The position numbers were made by a program, and so were the translations under genes. Shown piece by piece: positions 56,023 through 64,000 of a stretch of 64,000 nt of DNA. Under the pieces are notes generated by a model. That model had not been told where the DNA came from, made no database searches, and worked only from the letters and a program-made list of their open reading frames with translations. This DNA is from Pseudomonas sp. ICMP 561 (GTDB lineage Bacteria; Pseudomonadota; Gammaproteobacteria; Pseudomonadales; Pseudomonadaceae), in NCBI RefSeq assembly GCF_002699985.1, contig NZ_LKBT01000067.1:1-64000 (forward strand), written 5' to 3'. The first letter of the stretch is position 1, and each line of letters opens with the position of its first letter.

Positions 56023-56604
56023 ATGGCTTTTGAATTGCCGCCGCTGCCGTACGCCAAAGATGCTCTGGTACCGCACATTTCCGCAGAGACACTGGAATAT
56101 CACCACGACAAGCACCACAACACCTACGTGGTGAACCTGAACAACCTGGTGCCAGGCACCGAGTTCGAAGGCAAAACCCTGGAAGAAATCATCAAGACTT
56201 CTTCGGGTGGCATCTTCAACAACGCCGCTCAAGTCTGGAACCACACGTTCTACTGGGAATGCCTGGCACCAAACGCTGGCGGCGAACCTACTGGCGCACT
56301 GGCTGACGCTATCAACGCGGCTTTCGGCTCGTTCGACAAGTTCAAAGAAGAATTCAGCAAAACCTCTATCGGCACCTTCGGTTCCGGCTGGGGCTGGTTG
56401 GTGAAAAAACCTGACGGTTCCCTGGCTCTGGCCAGCACCATCGGCGCAGGCAACCCAATGACCAGCGGCGACACCCCGCTGCTGACCTGCGATGTATGGG
56501 AACACGCCTACTACATCGACTACCGCAACCTGCGTCCAAAGTACGTTGAAGCATTCTGGAACCTGGTTAACTGGGACTTCGTAGCGAAGCAATTCGCTGC
56601 CTGA
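56023..56604 (+). CDS. sodB: Iron superoxide dismutase
   Basis: A 193-residue cytoplasmic Fe-SOD that converts superoxide to peroxide and oxygen. Metal ligands are His27 in the H-H-D-K-H-H block, His in Q-V-W-N-H-T-F (around residue 74), and Asp and His in C-D-V-W-E-H-A-Y (around residues 157 and 161). The iron-type signature GSGWGWL is present. AGGAG precedes the start. Confidence 0.97.
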   Translation: MAFELPPLPYAKDALVPHISAETLEYHHDKHHNTYVVNLNNLVPGTEFEGKTLEEIIKTSSGGIFNNAAQVWNHTFYWECLAPNAGGEPTGALADAINAAFGSFDKFKEEFSKTSIGTFGSGWGWLVKKPDGSLALASTIGAGNPMTSGDTPLLTCDVWEHAYYIDYRNLRPKYVEAFWNLVNWDFVAKQFAA

Positions 56605-56616
56605 TTTCAGATCCAG

Positions 56617-56648
56617 TCAAAAAACCCGGCATTGCCGGGTTTTTTTTC
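56617..56648 (+). terminator. Intrinsic terminator of sodB
   Basis: AAAAAACCCGGCATTGCCGG followed by GTTTTTTTT, a stem of about seven pairs 15 bases after the stop. Confidence 0.93.
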
Positions 56649-56908
56649 ATCCATGAAATGTGCTTAATGTCTTGTCAGCCGACGATAGCGGACTAATATC
56701 ATCCGCTGGGGTTTTTACAATTCTGTTCAAGTTTCAAAGGTTTTTGTCCGACACAGTGAGAATGCCTGACTTTATGATGAGGTCGGGATGGAGCAAGAGA
56801 GCAGGTGAAGAGGAGAGGAATCGCCGTTTAGCGATCTCGCTCTGGTTCCACTGTTTTTTGACGGTTGCAAAGGCTTGACGCACCCGGCACGGATTAAGGA
56901 ATAGCCAT

Positions 56909-58960
56909 TTGAAGCTGGAACTCAAAAACAGCCTGTCAGTAAAGCTTCTGCGCGTGGTGCTGCTCTCCGCACTGGTCGTAGGCGTTGTGTTGAGTTGTGC
57001 GCAGATCGTCTACGACGCGTACAAGACTCGCCAGGCCGTAGCGAGCGATGCAGAAAGGATCCTGGACATGTTCCGTGACCCGTCGACTCAGGCCGTATAC
57101 AGCCTGGACCGGGAAATGGGCATGCAGGTCATTGAAGGTCTGTTTCAGGACAATGCGGTGCGGCTGGCATCCATTGGCCATCCGAATGAAACCTTGCTCG
57201 CTGAAAAAGAGCGCCCCCTGAAAGCCACTTCAACGCGCTGGCTGACCGACCTGATTCTTGGCAAGGAGCGCAGCTTCACTACTCAACTGGTCGGCCGCAG
57301 CCCTTACAGCGAGTACTACGGCGACCTGCGCATCACGATGGACACAGCCACCTATGGCGAAGGTTTCATCATCAATGCCGTGATTATTTTCATCTCCGGG
57401 GTGCTACGCGCATTGGCGATGGGCCTGGTGTTGTATCTGGTCTATCACTGGCTGCTGACCAAGCCACTGTCGCGCATCATCGAACACCTGACCAACATCA
57501 ACCCCGATCGCCCCAGCGAACACCAGCTTCCGCTGCTCAAGGGCCACGAGAAAAACGAACTGGGCATCTGGGTCAATACAGCCAACCAGTTGCTGGCTTC
57601 CATCGAACGCAATACGCACTTGCGCCACGAAGCTGAAATCAGCCTGCTGCGCATGGCTCAGTATGACTTCCTCACCGGCCTGCCCAACCGCCAGCAATTG
57701 CAACAGCAACTGGACAAGATTCTGGTGGATGCCGGACGTCTTCAACGCCGGGTTGCTGTGTTGTGCGTCGGGCTGGATGACTTCAAGAGCATCAACGAAC
57801 AATTCAGCTACCAGACTGGCGACCAATTGTTGCTGGCGCTGGCAGACCGGTTGCGGGGCCACAGCGGTCGGCTTGGCGCGCTGGCGCGGCTGGGCGGCGA
57901 CCAGTTCGCCATGGTGCAGGCTGATATTGAGCAGCCTTATGAAGCCGCAGAGCTGGCACAGAACATCCTTGATGATCTGGAAGCGCCGTTTGCCCTCGGT
58001 GACCAGGAAATTCGTCTGCGCGCCACCATCGGCATCACGCTCTTCCCGGAAGACGGTGACAGCACTGAAAAGCTGCTGCAGAAAGCCGAACAGACCATGA
58101 CGCTGGCCAAGTCGCGCTCGCGCAACCGATATCAGTTTTATATCGCCAGCGTCGACTGCGAAATGCGTCGCCGCCGGGAGCTGGAAAAAGACCTGCGCGA
58201 CGCCCTGCCCCGCAACCAGCTGTTTCTGGTCTATCAGCCGCAGATCAGCTATCGCGAGAATCGCGTGGTGGGCGTCGAGGCCCTGATCCGTTGGCAGCAC
58301 CCGGAACACGGCCTGGTGCCGCCAGACCAATTCATTCCGCTGGCAGAACAGAACGGCTCCATCATTACGATTGGTGAATGGGTGCTTGACCAGGCTTGCC
58401 GCCAATTGCGCGAATGGCACGATCAGGGATTCACGGATTTGCGCATGGCGGTCAACCTTTCGACCGTCCAGCTGCACCACACCGAACTGCCACGGGTGGT
58501 CAACAACCTGATGCAGATCTACCGCCTGCCGCCACGCAGCCTGGAACTGGAAGTCACCGAAACCGGCTTGATGGAAGACATCACCACCGCCGCGCAGCAT
58601 CTGCTCAGCCTGCGCCGCTCAGGTGCGCTGATCGCCATTGATGACTTCGGGACCGGCTATTCGTCCCTGAGTTATCTCAAGAGCCTGCCACTGGACAAGA
58701 TCAAGATCGACAAAAGCTTCGTGCAAGACCTGATCGATGACGATGACGACGCAACCATCGTGCGCGCCATTATCCAGCTGGGGAAAAGTCTGGGTATGCA
58801 GGTGATCGCCGAGGGCGTGGAGACCACCGAGCAGGAGGCCTACATCATTTCCGAAGGCTGCCATGAGGGTCAGGGCTACCTGTACAGCAAGCCGCTCCCG
58901 GCTCGGGAATTGCTGGCGTATCTGAGACAGGCACAACGCAGTAATGCGGAGGTTTCGTAG
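56909..58960 (+). CDS. bifA: c-di-GMP phosphodiesterase BifA (degenerate GGDEF plus EAL)
   Basis: A 683-residue inner-membrane protein. Spans lie at residues ~13-32 and ~155-178, with a periplasmic loop between and a HAMP-like linker after. The GGDEF domain carries the inactive G-G-D-Q-F (around residue 330). The EAL domain keeps E-A-L-I-R-W, D-D-F-G-T-G-Y-S-S and E-G-V-E-T-T-E, so it should degrade c-di-GMP. Length and the GGDQF variant match P. aeruginosa BifA, and the place after sodB is the same. The start is TTG with AAGGA 9 bases upstream. Confidence 0.92.
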   Translation: MKLELKNSLSVKLLRVVLLSALVVGVVLSCAQIVYDAYKTRQAVASDAERILDMFRDPSTQAVYSLDREMGMQVIEGLFQDNAVRLASIGHPNETLLAEKERPLKATSTRWLTDLILGKERSFTTQLVGRSPYSEYYGDLRITMDTATYGEGFIINAVIIFISGVLRALAMGLVLYLVYHWLLTKPLSRIIEHLTNINPDRPSEHQLPLLKGHEKNELGIWVNTANQLLASIERNTHLRHEAEISLLRMAQYDFLTGLPNRQQLQQQLDKILVDAGRLQRRVAVLCVGLDDFKSINEQFSYQTGDQLLLALADRLRGHSGRLGALARLGGDQFAMVQADIEQPYEAAELAQNILDDLEAPFALGDQEIRLRATIGITLFPEDGDSTEKLLQKAEQTMTLAKSRSRNRYQFYIASVDCEMRRRRELEKDLRDALPRNQLFLVYQPQISYRENRVVGVEALIRWQHPEHGLVPPDQFIPLAEQNGSIITIGEWVLDQACRQLREWHDQGFTDLRMAVNLSTVQLHHTELPRVVNNLMQIYRLPPRSLELEVTETGLMEDITTAAQHLLSLRRSGALIAIDDFGTGYSSLSYLKSLPLDKIKIDKSFVQDLIDDDDDATIVRAIIQLGKSLGMQVIAEGVETTEQEAYIISEGCHEGQGYLYSKPLPARELLAYLRQAQRSNAEVS

Positions 58961-58983
58961 ATTTACCGCCGACCAATAACCTT

Positions 58984-59074
58984 GTAGGACCGGCTTCAGC
59001 CGGGAGGGCTTTGGAGCAATCGCCAGATATCCTTCGCCGGAGATACTGCCCTCCCGGCTAAAGCCGGTCCTACG
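58984..59074. repeat. REP-type palindrome, family C
   Basis: GTAGGACCGGCTTCAGCCGG with the inverse arm CCGGCTAAAGCCGGTCCTAC. It lies between bifA and the imelysin gene. Confidence 0.92.
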
Positions 59075-59154
59075 GGATTGCAGAACACTCGACACTCTTT
59101 GTTACAACCACATCCAGACTCATCTCTCATCAAAGGCAATAGGCCTTTACACCG

Positions 59155-59173
59155 AATGCAAATCTTTCGCATT
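59155..59173. promoter_or_regulatory. Candidate Fur box
   Basis: AATGCAAATCTTTCGCATT is a 19-base imperfect palindrome 60 bases before the imelysin start. Its AATGC.AA...TT.GCATT symmetry resembles Fur-type boxes, and imelysin genes are iron-regulated in relatives. Confidence 0.4.
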
Positions 59174-59232
59174 ATGTTGCAGCTTTTTTTGGGCGCCTGG
59201 CGCCTTGAACCCTCTAGACGCAGGATTCCGTC

Positions 59233-60594
59233 ATGATTCGTATGCCATTGGCAACCGCTAGTCTGCTGGCCATCGCTATTTCTCTCGCCGGCTGTGGCGA
59301 TGAGAAAAAAGCTGCAGCACCAGCCACCGCTTCCGCACCGGCTCCAGCGCCTGCAGCTGCACCAGCGCCTGAAGCGACTGCTTCGGCACCGGCTGCTGCA
59401 CAATCCAGTGACGCCGCTGCCAAGGCCGTAGTCGCCAACTACAGCAACATGGTTTACGCCGCGTTCAGCGATGCTGAATCGAGTGCCAAAACGCTGCAGA
59501 CTGCGATCAAGGACTTCCTCGCCACCCCGAACGACAAGACCCTCAAGGCTGCGCGCGACGCCTGGGTTGCCGCTCGCGTGCCGTACATGCAGACCGAAGT
59601 ATTCCGCTTCGGCAACACGATCATCGACGACTGGGAAGGTCAGGTTAACGCCTGGCCCCTGGATGAAGGCCTGATCGACTACGTCGCCAAGGATTACCAA
59701 CACGCGCTGGGCAACCCGGGTGCAACCGCCAACATCATCGCCAACACCGAAGTTCAGGTCGGCGAAGACAAGGTCGACGTGAAAGAAATCACCCCTGAGA
59801 AACTGGCCAGCCTGAACGAGCTGGGCGGTTCCGAAGCCAACGTTGCAACCGGCTACCACGCCATCGAGTTCCTGCTATGGGGCCAGGACCTGCACGGTAA
59901 CGAAGCAGGCGCTGGCGAGCGTCCAGCCTCTGACTACATCGAAGGTGCAGGCGGTACCGGTGGTCATAACGATCGTCGTCGCGCTTACCTGACCGCAGTG
60001 ACTGACCTGCTGGTCAGCGATCTGGAAGAAATGGTCAACAACTGGAAGCCGGGCGTTGCCGACAACTATCGCGCCAGCCTGGAAGCCGAAAGCGGCGAAA
60101 GCGGCCTGCGTAAAATGCTCTTCGGCATGGGCAGCCTGTCCCTCGGCGAACTGGCTGGCGAGCGCATGAAAGTCGCGCTGGAAGCCAACTCCAGCGAAGA
60201 CGAGCACGACTGCTTCAGCGACAACACCCACAACTCGCACTTCTACAACGGTAAAGGCATCCGCAACGTTTACCTGGGCGAATACACCCGTACAGACGGC
60301 ACCAAGGTCAGCGGTCCAAGCCTGTCTTCCCTGGTAGCCAAAGCCGATCCAGCCGCCGACGCGACCCTGCGCGCCGACCTGGACGCCACTCAGGCAAAAC
60401 TGCAAGTCCTCGTCGATCAAGCCAACAAAGGTCAGCACTTCGACCAGTTGATCGCTGCGGGCAACACCGAAGGCAACCAGATCGTTCGCGACGCCATCGC
60501 CGCCCTGGTCAAGCAGACCGGTGCCATCGAGCAAGCCGCTGGCAAGCTCGGCATCACCGACCTGAACCCGGACAACGCCGATCACGAGTTCTGA
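59233..60594 (+). CDS. icmP: Imelysin-family lipoprotein (IcmP-like)
   Basis: A 453-residue imelysin (peptidase M75 family) lipoprotein. The lipobox is S-L-A-G-C (residues 17-21), then an Ala/Pro-rich linker to residue ~55 and the imelysin domain with the G-x-H-x-x-E motif G-Y-H-A-I-E (around residue 209). Imelysins are periplasmic or outer-membrane iron-uptake-related proteins; peptidase activity is disputed. Place after bifA matches PA4370 (icmP). AGGA precedes the start, and a candidate Fur box lies upstream. Confidence 0.88.
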   Translation: MIRMPLATASLLAIAISLAGCGDEKKAAAPATASAPAPAPAAAPAPEATASAPAAAQSSDAAAKAVVANYSNMVYAAFSDAESSAKTLQTAIKDFLATPNDKTLKAARDAWVAARVPYMQTEVFRFGNTIIDDWEGQVNAWPLDEGLIDYVAKDYQHALGNPGATANIIANTEVQVGEDKVDVKEITPEKLASLNELGGSEANVATGYHAIEFLLWGQDLHGNEAGAGERPASDYIEGAGGTGGHNDRRRAYLTAVTDLLVSDLEEMVNNWKPGVADNYRASLEAESGESGLRKMLFGMGSLSLGELAGERMKVALEANSSEDEHDCFSDNTHNSHFYNGKGIRNVYLGEYTRTDGTKVSGPSLSSLVAKADPAADATLRADLDATQAKLQVLVDQANKGQHFDQLIAAGNTEGNQIVRDAIAALVKQTGAIEQAAGKLGITDLNPDNADHEF

Positions 60595-60643
60595 TCAGCG
60601 AGCTCTGAACGTTTGTTTTTGAACGTTTGAAATGGGTAAATGA

Positions 60644-60678
60644 AATGCCAGTTGGCTTTGCTGACTGGCATTTTTTTT
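60644..60678 (+). terminator. Intrinsic terminator after the imelysin gene
   Basis: AATGCCAGT, an 11-base loop, ACTGGCATT and then a run of Ts. The imelysin is thus separated from the genes that follow. Confidence 0.9.
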
Positions 60679-60782
60679 GGTTGTTAATTATCTCTGAAGC
60701 TGGAGCGGGATACTGAAGTGCCCATTGTCGGCCTGGAGGTTTGGGAATACTGTGTGGAAAACCGATACGGGACCCCTCATCA

Positions 60783-61241
60783 ATGTACGAGACAACAAAG
60801 TGGCCACTGACGCTCTATTTTGACGGTGAATGCCCACTCTGCGCTCGAGAAATCAAGATCCTGCGTTCGCGTGCGGCACCGGATCGGCTTCGTTTTGTTG
60901 ATATCAGTGATGAAGCGTTTGATACCGGCTCTGTGGGATACACGCTTGCGCAAATGGAGTCATCGTTGCACGCCAGGTTTGACGATGGAACATGGGTCAC
61001 TGGCCTGGACGCTACGCTCTGGAGTTGGCGAGCAGCGGGCCTGGGTGCATGGGCTGCACCGTTATCATGGAGGCTCGCCAGGCCGATGTTTAACATTGCT
61101 TATCGTCTCTTTTGCCGCTGGCGGCCGCATTTAGCGTGGCTGCCTCATCCTGATGGCGGTGCCCGTTGCCGGGGAAAAATTTGTGCAGTTCCGGAAACCG
61201 ACCGTGCTCCGCACGACCCGTCACCGTCTGATAAACGTTAG
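60783..61241 (+). CDS. DCC-family thiol-disulfide oxidoreductase-like protein (DUF393)
   Basis: A 152-residue protein with the DUF393 start LTLYFDGECPLCAREI, whose D-G-x-C-P-L-C holds the name-giving motif, and a hydrophobic helix near residues 95-115. Redox activity is inferred from the family. The frame is open upstream, but the ATG at 60783 gives the usual length. It lies between two genes of the imelysin cluster, so it is probably accessory. Confidence 0.85.
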   Translation: MYETTKWPLTLYFDGECPLCAREIKILRSRAAPDRLRFVDISDEAFDTGSVGYTLAQMESSLHARFDDGTWVTGLDATLWSWRAAGLGAWAAPLSWRLARPMFNIAYRLFCRWRPHLAWLPHPDGGARCRGKICAVPETDRAPHDPSPSDKR

Positions 61242-61313
61242 GCGTTTCAGCTCCCGGATGAGTGGCCGATAGACAGAGGTGAACCTGGATTTTTCAAGAT
61301 ATGGAGATCAGAT

Positions 61314-62099
61314 TTGGTCAGCTCAATCAACACCAGCACTCCCTCGACCCCGAATATCAAGGTGTCCGGCACTCAAGTCAGCCAAAGCCTGTCAGTGCCC
61401 TCAACGGCGACCGACTCGCTGGCGAGCACGGTCGGAACTACAAACGATACGAGCTCACTGTCCTCACTGGCGCGCCAGTTGAGTGAAGCCTCTGCTCGTG
61501 CAGAAGCAAGAGACAAAAGTCTCAGCCGCAAAGAACTGGGTGAGAAAGCCGGACAACTGACCGAGCAACTGGTTGGCAGCAGCTACGACGCCAATAAAGC
61601 TCGGCACAATGCGGAAACTCCTGACAGCGACGATCCAGATCGTCTGGAGCGCGCAAAAAGCGCGACCCAATTCCTCAATGGCAGCGGAAAAAACCCGTTC
61701 GCTGGCATGTCACGAGAACAGCTTTCTGTCATCGCCTATGACGAAAGTAGTGATTTCACCGTCAACGAAAAAAAATCAGCCTGGCTGGAGTCTTACCGTC
61801 AGGAGCGAGTATGGCGCCAGCAAGTCGTGGCCCAAGGAAGCGCGGAGTACAGCGCGACAGGCAAGCTGACTGATTTTTACACCTCGGTTCTTGATCACTA
61901 CAAAGGGCTGCCAGCCATTGAGCAGTCGCAATACCCCAGCGACTATGAAACCAGGCTTCAGGACTGGATAGACCAGGACTTCAACTACAAAACCAACACG
62001 GCTGAAGGTAATACGGATGCCCAAAGTTTTCTGGACAAAGTCCTAAATCCTGAAAGCGATATCTTTACCGGCCAAGGCACCTCAGGCACTCAGTCCTGA
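61314..62099 (+). CDS. Hypothetical Ser/Thr-rich protein, 261 aa
   Basis: I do not recognise this family. The start is TTG with GGAG 8 bases before it. The first ~55 residues are rich in Ser and Thr with few charges (SSINTSTPSTPN and so on), like an export or disordered leader. From residue ~55 it is charged and helical (SARAEARDKSLSRKELGEKA), and a Trp/Tyr-containing core, WLESYRQERVWRQQ, lies around residue 157. There is no signal peptide and no membrane span. The stop overlaps a small minus-strand ORF by 10 bases. Confidence 0.65.
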   Translation: MVSSINTSTPSTPNIKVSGTQVSQSLSVPSTATDSLASTVGTTNDTSSLSSLARQLSEASARAEARDKSLSRKELGEKAGQLTEQLVGSSYDANKARHNAETPDSDDPDRLERAKSATQFLNGSGKNPFAGMSREQLSVIAYDESSDFTVNEKKSAWLESYRQERVWRQQVVAQGSAEYSATGKLTDFYTSVLDHYKGLPAIEQSQYPSDYETRLQDWIDQDFNYKTNTAEGNTDAQSFLDKVLNPESDIFTGQGTSGTQS

Positions 62100-62320
62100 A
62101 AGCCATTGTTGCCCCTTCCGCGACGTTCAAACCAGATGAAAGTCTGAATAATTTTCGATAATTTCCGCCCGGACCAAGCCTCAATCGGAGAAAAGAGCAG
62201 CCCAGCGATAAATTGCTCGAACAAAGCAAAGCAATGCGTAAAGTCTAAGGGCCGGGAAAAGTCCTTCTGAATATTTTCGGGAAGAAAATAGCTTCGGAAC
62301 CAAACTGGATAAAGCTGCAT
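62090..62320 (-). CDS. Possible short gene or remnant, unrecognised
   Basis: 76 codons from the ATG at 62320 read MQLYPVWFRSYFLPENIQK onward, then FALFEQFIAGLLFSPIEAW, a protein-like mix with a hydrophobic helix. The same frame continues upstream as further plausible residues (RDYRLPWWVQCVV) but without a start or ribosome-binding site, then runs antisense to the oxidoreductase gene. It may be the end of a truncated gene. It accounts for most of the 335 bases between 62100 and 62434; no other feature is seen there. Confidence 0.35.
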   Translation of the reverse strand: MQLYPVWFRSYFLPENIQKDFSRPLDFTHCFALFEQFIAGLLFSPIEAWSGRKLSKIIQTFIWFERRGRGNNGFQD

Positions 62321-62440
62321 GACCAACGATTTCGTAACAACACATTGCACCCACCAAGGCAAACGATAATCCCTCTTATTCAAAAACGACGAGGCTGTTA
62401 AGCTTGCACGCCCTGATTTCGGGCTTGTTGCAGGATGGTT

Positions 62441-63868
62441 ATGGCTACGCGGTTGCGTCCCTTTGTTGTGTTGCTCAGTGCTCTGATGATGGGCGCATGC
62501 GATGACGCCCCGCGTTTCACCCAGGCTGAGCCGGGTGAAGCACTGGCGGGTGGCAAGGCGACGGTGAACAAGCGGGACGTGAATGCGTTTTCGATGCCGT
62601 CGGCGAATCTGTCTCCGGTGCGTCGTCTGGACTTCAGCGTGGGTAACAGCTTCTTCCGCAGCCCTTGGGTGATTGCACCTTCCACCACAACGGCCCGCGA
62701 CGGTCTGGGGCCATTGTTCAACACTAATGCGTGCCAGAACTGCCACATCAAGGACGGTCGCGGTCATCCTCCCGAGCAGGATGATGTCAATGCCGTTTCG
62801 ATGCTGGTGCGCCTGTCGATCCCGGATGATCCGGCGCAAGCTGAACTGATCAAGAAGAATGGCGTGCTGCCCGAACCTGTCTATGGCGGACAGTTGCAGG
62901 ACATGGCGGTGCCGGGTGTTGAGCCAGAGGGTCGAGTGCGCATCGAGTACGAGCCCATGCCAGTCAGGTTCCGCGATGGCACTTTGGTCGAACTGCGCAA
63001 GCCGACCTTGAGCATCACTCATCTGGGCTACGGCCCGATGCACCCTGAAACCCGCGCTTCGGTGCGTGTCGCACCTCCAATGATTGGCCTGGGGCTGCTG
63101 GAGGCGATTCCCGATGCAGCGATTCTGGCCAATGCCGATACAGATGACAAAGACGGCGACGGCATCTCCGGTCGCCCGAACTGGGTGTGGGACGATGAGC
63201 AACAGACCGTCGCCTTGGGCCGTTTTGGCTGGAAGGCCGGGCAGCCCAATCTAAACCAACAAAACGTGCACGCGTTTTCAGGCGACATGGGGTTGACCAC
63301 CAGCCTGCGCAATTTCGATGACTGCACGCCCACACAGACCGACTGCCTTGCGGCCCCTAACGGCAATGGGCCGGATGGCGAGCCCGAGGTCAGCGACAAT
63401 ATCCTGCGGCTGGTGCTGTTCTACAGTCGCAACCTGGGAGTTCCTGCCCGTCGTAATATTGAAAACCCGCAGGTATTGGCCGGCAAGAATCTGTTTTACG
63501 AGGCTGGCTGCCAGCAATGCCATACACCGCAGTTCAAGACACGCCATGATGCTGCCGAGCCGGAACTCGCCAATCAGGTGATACGTCCTTACAGCGACCT
63601 GTTATTGCATGACATGGGCGCCGAGTTGGCTGACAATCGCACCGAATTTCAGGCGACCGGGCGCGAATGGCGCACGCCGCCTCTGTGGGGCATAGGTCTG
63701 ACGCAGACCGTCAGCGGCCACACTCAGTTTTTACACGATGGACGCGCCCGCGATCTGCTCGAAGCGGTGCTGTGGCACGGCGGTGAAGCTCAGGCCGCGC
63801 AGCGTCAGGTATTGGCGTTCGATGCCGAGCAACGCGCAGCATTGCTGGCGTTCCTGAATTCGTTATGA
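62441..63868 (+). CDS. Di-heme oxidoreductase-family lipoprotein
   Basis: A 475-residue c-type cytochrome of the di-heme (thiol oxidoreductase) family. The lipobox is M-M-G-A-C. One heme motif, C-Q-N-C-H, is near residue 99 and a second, C-Q-Q-C-H, near residue 363. MauG/CcpA-like features such as GFNTNACQ are replaced here by LGPLFNTNACQ. It lies between two imelysins, the usual iron-related cluster. I prefer the ATG at 62441 (AGGA seven bases upstream) to that at 62435. Confidence 0.9.
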   Translation: MATRLRPFVVLLSALMMGACDDAPRFTQAEPGEALAGGKATVNKRDVNAFSMPSANLSPVRRLDFSVGNSFFRSPWVIAPSTTTARDGLGPLFNTNACQNCHIKDGRGHPPEQDDVNAVSMLVRLSIPDDPAQAELIKKNGVLPEPVYGGQLQDMAVPGVEPEGRVRIEYEPMPVRFRDGTLVELRKPTLSITHLGYGPMHPETRASVRVAPPMIGLGLLEAIPDAAILANADTDDKDGDGISGRPNWVWDDEQQTVALGRFGWKAGQPNLNQQNVHAFSGDMGLTTSLRNFDDCTPTQTDCLAAPNGNGPDGEPEVSDNILRLVLFYSRNLGVPARRNIENPQVLAGKNLFYEAGCQQCHTPQFKTRHDAAEPELANQVIRPYSDLLLHDMGAELADNRTEFQATGREWRTPPLWGIGLTQTVSGHTQFLHDGRARDLLEAVLWHGGEAQAAQRQVLAFDAEQRAALLAFLNSL

Positions 63869-63901
63869 CTTCTTTCATTTAAAAACTATAAGGAGCCGGA
63901 C

Positions 63902-64000
63902 ATGTTCCGTCCCAAGTTGCTCTTCACCAGCCTTGCCGCGCTCGCCTTGGGTGCCTGCGCGCCTTCGGACCCGCAAGCGGTCACTTCGGCAGCGATTGCC
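63902..64000 (+). CDS. Imelysin-family lipoprotein, 3' end outside window
   Basis: The first 33 codons show a lipoprotein signal (LAALALGAC at residues ~11-19). AAGGAG precedes the ATG, 33 bases after the di-heme gene. Assignment as the second imelysin of the cluster comes from position; no imelysin motif is inside the window. Confidence 0.6.
   Translation, partial: MFRPKLLFTSLAALALGACAPSDPQAVTSAAIA

Noticed and set aside
57404..58600. 398-codon open frame antisense to bifA
   Set aside because: Same reason: composition shadow of a well-supported gene with clear GGDEF and EAL motifs.
61242..61313. hrp box upstream of the Ser/Thr-rich protein
   Set aside because: GTGAACCTGG resembles the first half GGAACC, but no CCAC half follows at 15-17 bases.
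62435..62440. ATG at 62435 as start of the di-heme gene
   Set aside because: AGG would lie only two bases upstream; the ATG at 62441 has proper spacing.
1..64000. tRNA or rRNA genes
   Set aside because: No cloverleaf-like stretches with the T-arm GTTCGAATC pattern were seen in the intergenic regions I read.

Overview
The window reads as a chromosomal segment of a fluorescent Pseudomonas, probably from the P. fluorescens or P. syringae lineages. The grounds are MvaT, the SadC/BifA pair, the olsBA and pyeR-pyeM-xenB operons, and several families of REP-type palindromes (GTAGGAGCGAACTTGTTCGCGA-, TGTAGGAGCTGCCGAAGGC-, GTAGGACCGGCTTTAGCCGG- and TTGGAGCGAGGCTTGCCCGC-like). From memory, the backbone order follows the P. 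aeruginosa PAO1 stretch from purU/mvaT/sbcB through pykA, the ferredoxin reductase, sadC and the fumarase to olsBA, pyeR-pyeM-xenB, argP-argO, sodB, bifA and icmP. Genes absent from that backbone are therefore probably accessory.

Layout. 1-842: an IS110-type transposase cut by the window edge. 952-7262: HerA-like ATPase, flippase-like membrane protein, small protein, purU, mvaT, sbcB. 7443-14312: a tightly overlapping six-gene membrane/AAA+ operon (RDD, SpoIIM, DUF4129, DUF4350, MoxR, DUF58), followed by a PilZ protein. 15017-17019: TPR lipoprotein and pykA. 17293-18597: a delta-60 repeat (beta-propeller type) protein. 18766-22717: ferredoxin reductase, sadC and a class I fumarase.

23162-41261: an insecticidal-type Tc toxin operon. 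It has a split A component (TccA- and TccB-like), a TcaC-like B component, and two TccC-like C components with nearly identical Rhs cores but unrelated C-terminal domains. The second C-terminal domain looks like a phosphodiester glycosidase (NAGPA/DUF2233 type). The first is unknown to me, with a faint resemblance to OspC/CopC-type ADP-riboxanases. A decayed copy of the end of a RES-toxin gene lies between the two tccC genes. The intact RES/Xre toxin-antitoxin pair lies immediately downstream on the opposite strand, with its own palindromic operator. One REP element has been absorbed in frame into the first tccC. A 16-bp palindrome, CTGTCACTTWTGACAG, occurs upstream of both the Tc operon and the delta-60 gene 6 kb away, which suggests joint control.

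42933-48924: phospholipase D-type enzyme, YceI protein, small membrane protein, serine hydrolase, olsBA and acpH. 49086-51762: pyeR-pyeM-xenB with repeated ATATCG operator motifs. 51907-55667: coiled-coil membrane protein, NAD-dependent epimerase, divergent argP/argO. 56023-60594: sodB, bifA and an imelysin lipoprotein with a candidate Fur box. The imelysin/di-heme oxidoreductase/imelysin cluster is interrupted by a DCC-family protein, an unrecognised 261-residue protein and a small opposite-strand ORF. The last imelysin runs off the window.
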